From assembly GCA_009761415.1 (NCBI GenBank), contig QUOL01000021.1, positions 434,001-498,000 of the forward strand: a stretch of 64,000 nucleotides of DNA, in the 5' to 3' direction. The number at the start of each line of letters is the position of its first letter. Positions within the stretch are counted from its first letter, which is position 1. Shown piece by piece: positions 23,201 to 35,748 of the stretch. Under the pieces are notes generated by a model. It was given only the letters and a program-made list of their open reading frames with translations. It was not told where the DNA came from and made no database searches. Position numbers and translations under genes: made by a program. This DNA is from Sarcomyxa edulis (Eukaryota > Basidiomycota > Agaricomycetes > Agaricales > Mycenaceae).

Positions 23201-23856
23201 ACTCTGCTGGTAACCCTACGAGCTCCTGGTCGAGTCGTAGCCAAAACAGTACAGCACACCCACCTCATACACCCTCCCGCGCAGCATCTCGAGCTGCATC
23301 CGCTCGTTCAATAGACACACCTAATAATAATCACCACCACCACAAAGGTCCAAGCCGCTCTGCATCGCGTCGTAGCATGTCCCAGGTATCGATACCTGTG
23401 AGCGCCTTCTTATCTCCACACGCACCATCCGTCAGTCGCTCTAGTATGTTTCACATGCGAGATCCACGAAAACCGCCCAAGAAACAGCCAACGCCGTGGA
23501 CTCTGCGTTTCCCGGTCGATGGTGAACCTGGGTCAGGATCACCCATCCATGCATGGTTCTTCTTCATTGGGTTCGTCCTCTTTCCTCTGTGGTGGATCGC
23601 GGCGTTCTGGAGAACTCCGCGAACAAGGAAGTTGGGTGGAGAAGACGCAGAGAAAGCCGTTGAGCTGGATGATCCTCAGGTTGAACATGGTCAGTGAAAC
23701 ATGCATGATATATCCATTCCTTTTCTTTCTGCCGGTACTCAAATCCATTATTCAGATGCAAAATCATGGCGGCTTCGATGTCGCGTCATGGCTGCGTTAT
23801 CGTTCTTCACTTACATTCCATTTATTGTCCTTGTCGCTATCTTCGCACCTCGATAA
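20274..23856 (+). CDS. Serine/proline-rich protein with conserved C-terminal two-helix membrane module
   Basis: 1069 aa from exons 20274..22166, 22279..22330, 22410..22937, 23054..23689 and 23756..23856; every junction keeps frame. The first 950 residues are low-complexity: Ser/Pro-rich stretches, a repeated PHTFGYPTP motif, an Arg/Ser-rich patch, and a GKGKGKGKGK run in exon 3. The end is highly ordered. PTPWTLRFP is followed by a helix (IHAWFFFIGFVLFPLWWIAAF), a charged loop ending LDDPQVEHDAKSWRLRCRVM, and a second helix (SFFTYIPFIVLVAIFAP). This tail is shared by fungal proteins annotated only as 'serine-rich protein'. It looks like a tail-anchored protein with a long cytosolic disordered arm. 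Function unknown. Confidence 0.75.
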
Positions 23857-25267
23857 CCTCTTGATGGACTCCTTCACATTCCTCCGCGATATCCACCTCA
23901 CGTCCTCAATCAAATCCATAGACACTTTCACCCGCATTCCATACCCTGTCCATTCATTTGTCACCACCAGTCTTTCCTGTCCATGTTTCTATTCTATATG
24001 TGCTCACTATGTACATCGAACACCGGCGTTGTTACCGTCTACGTATACATATGGCTCTCGAGTTACATGTTGTTCTGCACTCGCTACTCATCTAGAAGTA
24101 TACTCTATGGACGCACGTACTCCCTGTCTTTGTATGTACATATAGTACCCCCCCCCCTGTATAATCGCAATCGTCAAACACCATGCATCATTCACCGCAT
24201 ACTCACATCACTGTTCGCGAATACCCAACTTCTTTGTGGTAAAACTCGCATGATATCAGATGTGCTTCTGGTACGCCGTGACCTGCCAGTGCCACTTATT
24301 CCAGTCTTGACAAAGACAACGACCTTCGTCACGAGTCCACTCCTCTGTAGGTCTTACATCTCCTTGGTATCGCTCTCACTGGGTTGTGGATCTCTTTTTT
24401 ACAAAGCCAGCGCTGGCTTGCCTTTTTCGAATTTCTGCCCGCGTTCCCCGTGCGCGTGAGTTCGGAGTTCTCCATCGTTCTCCCATGCCACCTCGAACTC
24501 TCCTTTGTTGTCTTGAGAGTCTTTGACACTGGGAGGATCGCGCGTGAGGCTGGAAAAGCGATGGAAAACATCCCCGTACAAGTCTTGCACGGTCACAGTC
24601 TTTTTTGGGTGTTTCTTCTTCAGTTCATTACCCAAAAAAAAGCAAAATTAAAACCTTTTTATAGCTCAGACCCTGCTTGTTCGTTGCGTTGTGCAACCCA
24701 ATGCGCGAAAACATTCTCCCTACTGTACGGCTAATCCTCGAAAGTACGAGATATGGGAAGTGAGAAGTCCTCTGAGGCCCTCACAGACGATGCATCTCAT
24801 ATCCTATCCTCTTTCTTCACGCGCTCGTCCCCAGGTGCTAGTAAATTGTTCATCAGACCACGTTCTAGTCGCTACTTGTTATGACTCTTTCATTGAGCCA
24901 GGAGTATCTTCAGGAGTCTCTCAAGTGTCTCTGAGAGCGCTGAGATGCTTCCCTCTGCATACCTGCTTTATGTTATGTTTGAAGTAGTCTAGAATCCCCC
25001 AGAAGTATTGCGAAAAGTAAGAGGCCTTGTCAAGCGGACAATTTGGTGGACTGATCGGGGTAATGTTCAACGACGAACGGCTCGATCATGGAAGGATGTT
25101 TGGCTCGAGGCTCAATGCAAAACACTGCATTTACCGTCGCTAGGCTCAGAGCACAAAACGAACCATTGTGTTCAAACTTGGCACCGACATAGCCAGATTT
25201 TGTATCGAGGAAAAAATTGAAACAATATCCAAGATCTAGAGAGAGAATCAACTTTTCCCATGAGCAA
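23857..25267. other. 1.4-kb intergenic region, no gene supported
   Basis: It contains a poly-C run near 24148. A 78-codon minus-strand ORF (24399..24635, MGNELKKKHPKKTVTVQDLY...) is preceded by CTATAAAAAGG, but it has no recognisable family and no confirmed splicing. Nothing else convincing was found. Confidence 0.4.
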
Positions 25268-27592
25268 TCACCGTTCCTCTTTTTGAGTGGCACACTCTTC
25301 TCTCCGGTTAGCAGCATGTCTCCATCTCTCCCCTTTCAACAAGACAAGCAAGACCAAAAGCCCAGCTATCACCATCAGCCCTGCCCAAAGCGTATACATC
25401 CAGCCTATACGGAGCATTCCTTAAATCATTAGATGAGGACGAAATACTGCAAAACAGCGTACCGTCACCAATTGCGTCCTGAAATATATCTTAAATCAGC
25501 CTTGGGGTACAAGGGAATGTCTTTCCACTGTCACATACCTGAAGTGGAACGGCGACTTCTGTCATGATGAACCCAGTAGTGCCACGGAAGGAGCTGTTTG
25601 CGGCTACAGCTGAGGCGGAACGGCCTACGTTCGCGTCAACAATATACGCGAGCGTACTGGAATATATCCATCTGATTAAATGGGTGAGTATTTCAGAATA
25701 GCGGCTATGTGAAAGTCAAGGCACGGGTTCAGTTAATAGGGTGGCTGACATTGAGAAGAATCCACAGAGGAAGAGGAAGACGCAAACAGCTGATACATGA
25801 ACACGCTGTTGTATGATCCATGCATACGCAAGGACGCAAGGCGGTAAGAGGATTTGGCCGATAACGGTACTCTTTAGACGCATCTAGATTGGTACCGTTA
25901 GTCGCACATAGAGAATCCAGTGATGAGAGATTGTGCTAGCCTCTGGATACCCTTTACCACCATTTTTTGCTTTCAGTTGAGTAAGGACGCGGTCGGACCA
26001 GCGGCCGCCTAGTAGACTACCACCAACGCTGCCTGACTGATGGATGAGAGAAAGTAAAGAGTAGCATTATTGAGAGCAAACCTAGTCCAAAAGATAGAAG
26101 GACAAGGCCAATCTTGAGTGCGTTGTATCCATATGCAGATCCCAACGTCCTGGAAGTTGAATACACGATGACAAAGCCGAAGGCGAAGTATATGCCTTCA
26201 GAACCATTGTTTCCCCAGGATATACACATGAGACGGTCAAGTTTGGGAACGATAGTGTCACTGATTTACGCACTGGTTGCAAAGAACATAACGACATTGT
26301 TGACTCGGCGAACAATAAGCCATAACGGTCTAAACAGATTGACATCTCGTAATGACAGTTTGATCACGGGCACGACCGGCTTCCCGATTTCTGCCTGTGC
26401 CTCCACATCCATGTCAGTAACAGCGATCTCAACTTCTTTCTTTTCATTCGATTCGGACACAGAGGCGTCCGATGATTCGTTACTTGGTTGAGTGACTGTG
26501 AGATTACTGGACCGCTTCGATATATCCGTCGCTTGTTCCTGCATACGCGACTTCCACGCATTCTGGTAAATCAGGCTGCGCTCCTTCCGGAAGGTATCCT
26601 TGAAGAAGAGAAATGATATCCAGCTGATGCCACCGATGATTGTCAGGAACCAGAATGAGGCTCGCCAGTTGAATCCAGTGGTCAACACTCCTCCAAATAT
26701 CGGTCCAAGCGATGGTCCGAGAAGTGGTGCGATGTAATATATTCCCATCTTTGTACCACGTTCGTGCGGTTCAAATATATCGGCAAGTGTCGCGGCTCCA
26801 ACGCCCATGACTGCACTAGATCTGTAGCGTTGCTATTTCAGTATGTAGACATACGTATGCAAGGATTTGCGAGACTCACCCGACACCTTGAAGAACTCGA
26901 AATCCAATTACGAGGCCCATAGTCTTGGAGGTGGCGACCACAATAGAGGCGATAGTGAATATTGCGATAGAGACCAAGTAGACGGTCTACGTTATCCAAT
27001 TCCGAGGGGCCAACGTTTTAAAAGATGATTCTGATCAAGCAGAAGGCGTACATACCTTTCGGCCTTTGATCTCGCTAATGGCACTCCACAGTAACGGGAT
27101 GTTTCCCTGCATCAAGGTAAATAGAGAGATGCTCAAGCTGAACTGGGCCGCAGTTGCGGGGAGTTCACGTTCCATGTCTTGTATTGCCGCTAGTGTAGAA
27201 CAATGCGAACATATACTTGGTTGATCCAGGAAAGATTGACTTACGATTCTGGACATTTGAAGCGAGCCCTCCCATCATAGAGGCATACGAAATGAAGAGT
27301 AACACAATAGTCTATAACTTTATGTTAGTGTACGATCCCTGGAGGGAACGTAGCGCTAGGTACGTACCTTTCTAGCATTAGACCATTTGCGCGGATCGTC
27401 CTGTGGAAACAGCAATGTAAAGCCAATGACTGAGATATATACTTGACGGCTCACATGGACAGCTACATGCTCGATATCCAATTTCTCGAGCGTGGGTAGT
27501 CCGTTAACGTTTGGCTCGATGGGAGCAATCTGGGGGTCCACATCAGCAGTAACATCTGGAGTCGTGACCATCCTCGTCTCCTTCGTATTCAT
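25268..27592 (-). CDS. MFS transporter, DHA1 drug:H+ antiporter type (copy 2)
   Basis: Paralogue of the 7.2-9.6 kb gene with the same exon arrangement. Start is ATG at 27592 (MNTKETRMVTTPDV...); stop is TGA at 25268. It shares DIEHVAVHV, LLWSAISEIKGRK, LADIFEPHERGTKMGIYY, GPSLGPIFGGVL, GGRWSDRVL and the final helix WMYTLWAGLMVIAGLLVLLVLL. The central cytosolic loop and both termini differ most, as expected after duplication and divergence. It lies immediately downstream of RRP6 on the same strand. No frameshift or missing motif was seen, so both copies are probably functional exporters. Substrate unknown. Confidence 0.85.
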
Positions 27593-28182
27593 GAGAGGAA
27601 ATATGGACAATTGGTAACCGCGCCAGGTCGAGTCGACAGTCAGTCAAGCACACCACAGAAGAAAGAAGAGAATGAGAATTCAGCAGGCAGCATCATGCTC
27701 CCCACTGATCACGCCGTAGTGCGTAATGATATGCAACGTCTGTATCCCGAAACCGATAGAAAATCAAATGAACATTCATTTGTTATCCGCCGAAGTACGC
27801 ACCCTAGTTTTGATGACTTCCAGAAATAGGTGGACTCAAAATGACTCAATTGTGAGGACTGTGTCCAGTGAGCTTCGACATATTGATAAGGAACAGTACT
27901 GACCATTGGCTCGTGATGTACGAAGTCCTTGAGTAAGTATGAAGTACCACTTATGGGTGTCAGAAAAACAGCCTGCGCCAGCTTCAAGGCCACCGCGTTA
28001 TTGAAAACAGCGATTGGGGCCATGGTAGGGCTAAGCTCCGACAGTCATAGGTGCAATTGCATATAGTGTCCTTATCACCATCAGTCTCTGCATGCCTTAT
28101 ATCGGAGTACGTTAATAGAGTCCGTCTGCTGTGAAGACGGCGAAGAGATTATAGTGAATGACATACTACAACACGCTGCTGA
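27593..28182. other. Intergenic region RRP6 / MFS copy 2
   Basis: 590 bp. It holds the promoter of MFS copy 2 and the RRP6 3' UTR. A minus-strand ORF (27709..28023, starting MAPIAVFNNAVALKLAQAVF) is open for 104 codons but has no recognisable family. A short stretch (about 27690-27718) matches the region upstream of MFS copy 1. Confidence 0.4.
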
Positions 28183-31100
28183 CTATTTGAACGTATGGGA
28201 CTGGTTGCCACTCTTCAGTTCGCTATGAGCTTTAGGCGGCGCAGGGAAATTCCCGTACTCAAATGCACCTGTAAAAGGATGTCAGAAGAAGCTATATCAG
28301 AAGCAAGGACTAAAGGATCATACCCTTCTTCTGCTTCCTCTGCCTGCGTCGTTTCGTCTCCTCAGTATCCGGATTGTTATCCAGAATATTGGGCACAGCC
28401 GAGAAATCGAATGGCTCCTGCACGTCCTCGCCACTGTTCTCGTGACTCTTGCCATTTCTGCTTTTCTTGGACGCAGAACCTTCGATCGAACCTTCAGCCG
28501 CAGCTTCAGCCGTCTCGCTCTGCTCTCTGGTGTCCTTCGATATTTTGGGGCGTTTACGTTTCTTCTGCCTGGCTTGCCCGACCACGACGATCGAATCTTC
28601 TACCACTTCTGCCTTTTTACGTTGCGAAGCAGCGACATATGGAATTTCCACTTGCATCCCGAGCGCTGCTTCTGACGTCGAGTTTTCGTTGACTTCGATC
28701 TCTTGTTGTGCGGCAGGGATTACCTGGCAATCGAAGAGTAAGCCACTGATCGTCAAAAACGGTAACTCTGTGCATACCTTTAAGGCAGAAGGGGCGATCA
28801 CAAGCGTACTATGAATACGCGACACCAACTCATGGAATCCAGAATTCGGTTTCTGCAAACGACGTATAAGAAAGAAGCTGCAAGATGATCATAGACGGAA
28901 CTCGTACTGTGGAAGATATAGTAGGCCGATTTAAATTGCCAAAGAGAGAACTTTGGGTTGTTGTGTAACTCGCTACATTGATTTGAGAAGGCAGAGTGGA
29001 TCCAAAGAGCGAAGACGAAGAGGCAACCGCGTTTCCTGTTTGTGTACCTGAAGCAAATCAGCACAACGAACCCATTTTTCGTCACATGTGATGACTTCGC
29101 TCGAAGCAGAGAAAAACTTACTTTTCGACCACAATCTTGTGGCGCTTGCATTGGCTGGAAGGGAGGTTGCATCCACGCTTTTGCCGTCCTCTATGTGTTC
29201 TTCTACATTCGCCGAGGGCATCACTTCGACCACCGGGTCAACTTTCGTCTGCGCATCGTACTTTGTCATGCAATCTTTGATAACGTCGAAAAGTTCTTTT
29301 GCCCTCCGCCTGATCACAGGTGGGACCGACTGGAATATGCCAATCAAGGCAGCCATATCGGCCGGGGGTCGTTCCGCTATTTGGAAGATGTAGTGATTGG
29401 GGAGGACATATCTATTCACACAACGATGAAAACGCAATCATTAAACATTCATAAAATAAAAAGAAACAAACGCACCTTGTGCTCTCATCGTCCTCTCGAG
29501 CAACCCGATCTCGCCACCAGTGTACGTTCTTGTATATTTCTCTCTGTATGCCCAGTCCACCAGCACCAGCCATTAACCCACCTTTGTTCCATTTTTTGGC
29601 CAACGTGTCCCATCCAGCACTCCCACCTCCCCCTTCTGCATCATAGTGTTCTTTCTCGTACGTACGCAAGGCAGTTTCTTCTGACCGAGAGAGAACTTCT
29701 TTGATCAAAACCAGTGTGTTGACGTTGGGGTTTGTAGAAGAGGACGAGGAGGCTTCGGGATTAATCGACCGAGCTCGATCGAGGAGAGCATTGCGGAGAT
29801 TGTCGTAGATGTAGAGAAGGAAATGAGTATCTGAACGCGCGTATTGGAGCATCTCTTCTGGAAGAGGTCTGGCACGCGTGGTACACACGAATGAGAATCG
29901 ACGTTATAGAAATACGGGCTCAAGGTATAGACACACCTGATCCGCCAGTCAGCCAATTGATATCGTTTATCAGCTGTGAAGTCGCAATACATCTCTAAGA
30001 GATTCGCAAGACCATGCCTCGGAAAATCTGTAGATCAGTTTCAGTTGTCTTCGTCTTCGTCAGAACTTGGTGAGCGTGGCTGCATACCTAGAATCTTTGA
30101 AGCATGGAATGTATCGAAAAGGTTAACGACGTAGAGGTCGAAATTTTGCTGAAGCCAGACAATATCGCTCTCAGCTCCATGGAATACCTGAAGGAAAGGA
30201 AATAAGCCAACAAGTACTGGAAGTATTCCCAATAAGTCAGCACCACAGCTAACGTACTTTCACGATCCCCGGATCAGCGAAAACTTCTCCAAGTGAACTT
30301 AACTCTTCCCTCAATTCAAGTGTATCGACAATCCAATCCTCTTCCCGCGTACTGATCTGCATGAGACACACAAAGCCTGCATAGGAACGATAATTGTGAT
30401 ACTCCAGATCTACTGCAATTTCTGGGGCTTTGAGGAGTTTTGAGAGCATATTTTGTAGCGTAGCGGGAGTGGATACCCACGTGAAAGGTGTTGCGGCGAA
30501 TGAGGCCGGTTTGACTGGGGTAGACGGTGTAGGCGTGAACATGCGCGCCGGGTAAGATATGTGTTTGATTTCATAGCGGTATGGGTGGGGAGATCTATAG
30601 AGGGCGCGACGTCAGTAGATGGAGAGAACAGGCCTAGCATAACATACACTGTAACAGTGCTATCGCTCGGACCGCTAGCGTCAGAATCATGGTAATTAAA
30701 TCCTAGAGGGACCTGTGCATGGTATTTGTGTGTCAATCCCGGATACCAAGACGTGTTATTGTCGTTGTCGGGTTTCGTTTTGAACGACAGTTGCGGTTTT
30801 CGTAGATGTGATGCATGTTGCAAGGCGGGATCCAGGTGACCTCGCGGTGCGTTGAATTTCTGGGACTTTTTAGTCGTGTCAGAATTATCGTCGAAGAGTT
30901 CGTGGTAGAAATACCTTTCTGGTGACAGGCCCTATGGGAGGATTGATAGCAATTGCAGGAGCCTTCGTACGGCCAAGGAAATCGTCCAAACAGATGTCCT
31001 GGAAAGACCGACTGTCAGCAATGAAGGCATTCGATATCCCATTCTAGAAGCCAAGCTCACGGCTCTCTCCAACAACTGATCTACCGAGTCTACGAACAGA

Positions 31101-31378
31101 GACTCGAAACCGTCCAGAACATCATCCTTGCTCTCCAGCCTTGTACTTCTTCCGTGAGGATCGCCAGTTGATACCAAAGTGAGAAGTTTGTTGGTTATTG
31201 TAAGTACCCTCGCCGAAAATTCGTCCAAATCTTGTGCAAACTCCGAGTCCATAGACCGATGCCATGCAACATCGGAGGGTATTTGAACAGCGCTTTTCGT
31301 TGCTTTCAGTGCAGCGGCCTGCACTTGAGTATTGAACTCATCGAAAGAATTGGAATTGATGGGAGATGTCGAGGTCAT
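28183..31378 (-). CDS. RRP6: Exosome 3'-5' exoribonuclease RRP6 (EXOSC10)
   Basis: Multi-exon gene of roughly 800-850 aa, starting [20 protein letters not shown] at 31378. The N-terminal PMC2NT region contains [21 protein letters not shown]. The DEDD-Y nuclease has Exo I ([20 protein letters not shown]), Exo II ([30 protein letters not shown]) and Exo III ([15 protein letters not shown]). A helical HRDC domain ([20 protein letters not shown]) and a basic tail ([20 protein letters not shown]) follow. The last exon (28183..28268) ends ...[13 protein letters not shown]. Rrp6 trims and degrades rRNA, snoRNA and aberrant nuclear RNAs with the nuclear exosome. All catalytic acidic residues and the Tyr are present. 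Confidence 0.92.
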
Positions 31379-31676
31379 TTTAGCGCGTTATATCCACCCC
31401 CGAGGATACTCACGGCGTATGTACAAGATCGCGGTGTGAGAGCAGAAATAAAAAGTTGTCTTCGGGCACGCGCACGCGACTGTACAAGGCTTCTGCCATA
31501 CGAACCCAAACATCCTCTTACAAAATTGTGAAGTATGCCACTGAGTGGTAAAACAGACGATGTTAATTCGTAGATAACCAGAGTTATACAATCGTGAGCA
31601 AAACATGAAACAAAACTAATCTACACTCTATACAAACCTGACTGCCTTACTCGTAAAAAAACATAAAAATCATCGA

Positions 31677-34600
31677 TCATGAGCTCGGGAAGCATCTTTC
31701 AACACTATCAGCGTTGTTACCCCACTGCAGGGATGGTCAGTAATGTTCGCGGTGTGCCAAATCAAATTAAAGTACTCACCCAGTGTGGCTGGACGACGTG
31801 AAAAAGAAATGTCAGTTCCTTTGAAGAGAAGACTTTTCATGAACGACTTACGAATGCGATAGGTTTTGCGGCGGCGAAAGCGACGAAAATGAACAGCATG
31901 GTCCTGTAAAATTCGCATTTGAGTATTGGTTGCAGCGAATTTCAAGGGAGACAATGCCTCACAGATTATAACCAGTGTCTGCGGCGGCACCAGCCAGGTA
32001 GGCATATGTCTTCCAGAATGCGTATTTATACCGCTTCAGGCTATGACACAACGTCAGATTTCGGGTCAAGTATATTTGTATGTGGAGGGCACACGTACTA
32101 GAGGTGGTTGACTGATCCCAGAATAAACCACAGGAAGAAGAAATTTGACACGTTCCCGTAGCTGAAGACGGAGGGGTTCAAATCAGTACCAGAAAATGCC
32201 GAGAAACTAACGACCCACTAATTCTCGAGTACGTTGGCGAAAATCGCAACGTTCCATAGATCCTATAGATAAGCAAGTCAGAAAAGGAGAATAGACAGAT
32301 TGAGCAGACACGACTTACGAAGCGAGCCCGAGGCCAGGTGCGGTGGAGAATATACAGGAGAATGGTGGCAAGAGCACCAACCAGGAATCCGTACAGCATG
32401 GGAGCATAGATTGGATCAGCGAATAGAAGCTTAGGCCCGATCAGAGCATAAGTGATTCCCTGATCTTGAAAACCGAGCACAAAAAATAAGCATAGATTTC
32501 GTTGTATTAAGTAAACGAAACACTCACTGTTCAAACTGATCACGGTTTGGCCAGTCCATTGATTCAACGGGTCAGTCTCTGTTCCGTCCAAGAATCCGCC
32601 CTTGGTGCTGCAGACCCAGAGAATAGTCGCGTAGTTGACGGGAACACCTAGAATTGAAGAAGGCTAGGTGAGAATTCGTATGACTCGAACCCGCGAATGA
32701 GACGCACCGATGCAAATACCCCAAATTTGAGCGAGAAGGGTGACACGAGGCGGGATATGGAACTACGAAATAGAACGGTCAGTTTCCACGAACGGACGCT
32801 AACAAGGTAGGTTGTTCACATAATGGCCCCTACGTTATACCGTAATTTTAGTACCAAGTCAGGTCTCAACGTGAAAGGATACTCACAACTTCATATCTGA
32901 AAGCATGGAGCACGCTTCGTACCTAATCAATATGGGGTTATGGTGTCAGATTTAGAACAACAGGAACTCATTTTGACTGACCAGCATTGACCACTGATAA
33001 CTCGGTAACTGAGTGAGCCGACGGGGTGTCGCGAGCCACCTGCATTAATCATGTATCCCTAAGAAATCAACGGGGAGTTAGATATGAGAGGTGGAACGTT
33101 CGATATGGACTCACATAGACAATCTCGTTGAAGTATCCGACTTGAAGCTGGTAGCCACTGATGGCGTAACTGGACACCGGACAGGAAGTATTGAGAACCT
33201 GTAGCAAATGAAAAGTCTAAAGACTCACACATATCCCATGGGTATAACGATTACGACACCGAAGAGGAGACCTAGTAATAGAACGTGTCAAAGGACGTTT
33301 GAGGACTAGCACGAGCTCAAAGACTCTACCAATGAAAAGGGTGTAAATGGGCCTATATAACAAGCAAGACGTCAGCTTCATGAGATGAGACGATTCTCTA
33401 GATATAGACTTACATATACAAGACACCCTTGATAGTAAGGACGAGAAGAACAATGAATGGGAAAATGAACAACGCGATGTTCCACCATATCGGGACTTGA
33501 GGATACGTTCGAATGATCTTGGTCAGTTTATCGTCGTGGAACGCTTTGCCTTTCCATTGCGTTCTGAATGATGCCCAAATCTCCGGACCTTGAAAAAGGA
33601 CAAGGGAGACGAATGCACCAATATACCCTGCATACCTGGTTCGTGTCAGATGAATTAGTCGACCATGCGCTGGTCAGGTGCAAGGCAAACTCACGAAGCA
33701 AAGTATGCCCATCGTAATTGAGCGCTCACTGTGCATTGACAAGTAAGTAGTTAGAGTCCTGAACTCAAATTGCAACATGACATGCTTACTCATCGGGACA
33801 CCGACTTGCTCGAAGAGTGTGACGTTGAGCTGGTAGTCGGAGGTGAGCATGGCTGCTGTCGGATACAGACTGCCGTTCTTTACGCGGAGGCTTTGGCTCT
33901 GGACTGGGTAGATGTCTGAGCTCCAAGCTCCCGTGTAATAACAGATTGGGACGAGGATCCATGCAGTGATGACACTTCCAATGAACATGTTGACTTGAGT
34001 CCAGTAGGGGTAGTAGATGAAGCTATAGGTGAGATGAGATTGTCAGTGTTCTCGGTCTCGAAAGAAAGAGCCAGTCAAACGAACGTAGAGCCCTGTTGTC
34101 AATATGTCAGTGAGGTTATAACTGATGAAGAGATAGTAAAAATTGTTACAATATTCGACCAATCCAACGAGATATTAAGGATACCCGCTCCGCCAAGCCC
34201 GGATCCTGTACACGAAGTCAGTCTGAGCCGTTATACCACAAAAATATAACTTACCGGCAAATACGACGTTAGGATTCGACGACACCCAGCAGAAAATGGA
34301 TAACGACGACGTAAAAGGGAAGATATATCTGTACGTAAACGGCAGTGAGGATATGTTGCAATTCGATAAAGGTGGATGAACGCCTACTCTGGGAAAAATT
34401 CCCATACGAAGAAGATAAGAATTCCATACCAAAAGACTCTGTTGATAGAAGAAGTCGTGATCAGTAAAGATGCACTACGAGTGAACGGAAACCCGACATG
34501 CCTCATTTGTTTGATAGAGGTTGGAGTCTCTTTTTCGAAGGCTCCTCGCATGGCCTTGAACACACTGACTTGCTGGAGAGTAAGTGGGAACATCGTATTC

Positions 34601-35748
34601 GGGTTCTCGATCAAGTATGCACGGGCGAGAGTGGCGTAAGAGCTGATGAAGATGTGTCAAAAGTCTTTATCGAATCTTCGAAAAGCATTGATAAGTACTC
34701 ACAAGCCAATGAAGACCGCTGATACCATGAACAAGATTGCAAGCCAACCGTTCATAGGCTATTAGAGAGTGGAGTCAGTACTGGTAAGATGGTGTAAGAT
34801 ATGTTAGGCTTACTTTATCGTAAAACACCGCCAGAGGTGCAAGGACATAATCACCAAGATTGTTCGAACCACCGGTGTTTGCACTAAGATCCGGGAATCA
34901 GGATCGAACTAGAGTTCGAGGGGATATCTTACTCACGCGAGTACGATGGCAACGTGCTCTGCAATAATGTCATGTTCTAATTAGTTTATTCCGGGAACAA
35001 GCTTAAGAACACCGACCTTTGACTGAGAATTCTCCTGGATTCTAAATAGACGGATGTTTTAGTTTCGAGAGCCTTCAGAGACGGATGCAAAACACACTTA
35101 CGAGCTCAAAAGTGAATCGACCCCATCCGATGGTCTTCTGCGGTAGGACACGAGCGAGAAACCGACCAAAGAACAGACTTGCAATTTGAACACTAATCAG
35201 AGGATGGTAATGAGAGTAAGATCCATATGAAGGTTAAAGGTGTCCTTACAAGTAAATGGAGTAAGGGACATAAGTGGTCCGGAAGAAGCCAAGTTGAACC
35301 AAGAAGGCCCCCAAAGCAGTAAAGATTGCTGAGAGGAAAAAGAATCTGGCAATAGATAAGCTACCACCAAGACAATGAGTAGAGCCTAAATGTAGCAAAC
35401 CTCCAGGTCATAACGGGCGTATTTGGGTCGTCGTCGAAGTCGCAAAGCTCTCGTACGATCATAGGAAGGACGTTATACTCCGGATCGTCATCACTACCTG
35501 CAAAGATCGGTCAGTAGGGCGCCCTAAATGCTACTGTTATCAAGCATACCTGATACTTCGAGGAAATCATCTTCGTTGTGGATAGATGATGTGCCTTTCT
35601 CGTCGACCTCCAAGGATGACCGCGTCTTCTCATCTTCATACTTGGTAGAGGGGAGAGCAGAGGTCCGTTCATCCTCAAACTTGGCAGAGGTAAGGACAGC
35701 AGCGTCAGCGAGGTAAGCCTCTTCGTGGTACAGTTGCTGAGCGGCCAT
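31677..35748 (-). CDS. Oligopeptide transporter, OPT family
   Basis: Very intron-rich gene (well over ten short introns) starting MAAQQLYHEEAYLADAAVLT at 35748 and ending ...WGNNADSVERCFPSS at 31677. An acidic cytosolic N-terminus leads into DDPEYNVLPMIVRELCDFDDDPNTPVMTWRFF, the standard OPT entry. ELNPGEFSVKEH corresponds to the NPGPFNxKEH signature. Many hydrophobic exons follow, consistent with about 12-16 TM helices (e.g. NGWLAILFMVSAVFIGLSYA; IYAPMLYGFLVGALATILLYIL). Family members import tetra- and pentapeptides or glutathione with protons across the plasma membrane. The exact substrate cannot be read from sequence. Confidence 0.88.

Noticed and set aside
23519..24145. 208-codon plus ORF overlapping the Ser-rich gene's 3' end
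   Set aside because: Out of frame with the conserved two-helix tail, which is spliced across 23690..23755; this ORF is a shadow.
24399..24635. 78-codon minus ORF with an upstream CTATAAAAAGG
   Set aside because: A TATA-like match alone is weak; no homologous motif and no convincing continuation by splicing.
27709..28023. 104-codon minus ORF MAPIAVFNNAV... between RRP6 and MFS copy 2
   Set aside because: Not recognised, no counterpart in the duplicated block at 9.7-10.2 kb, and it sits in a promoter region.
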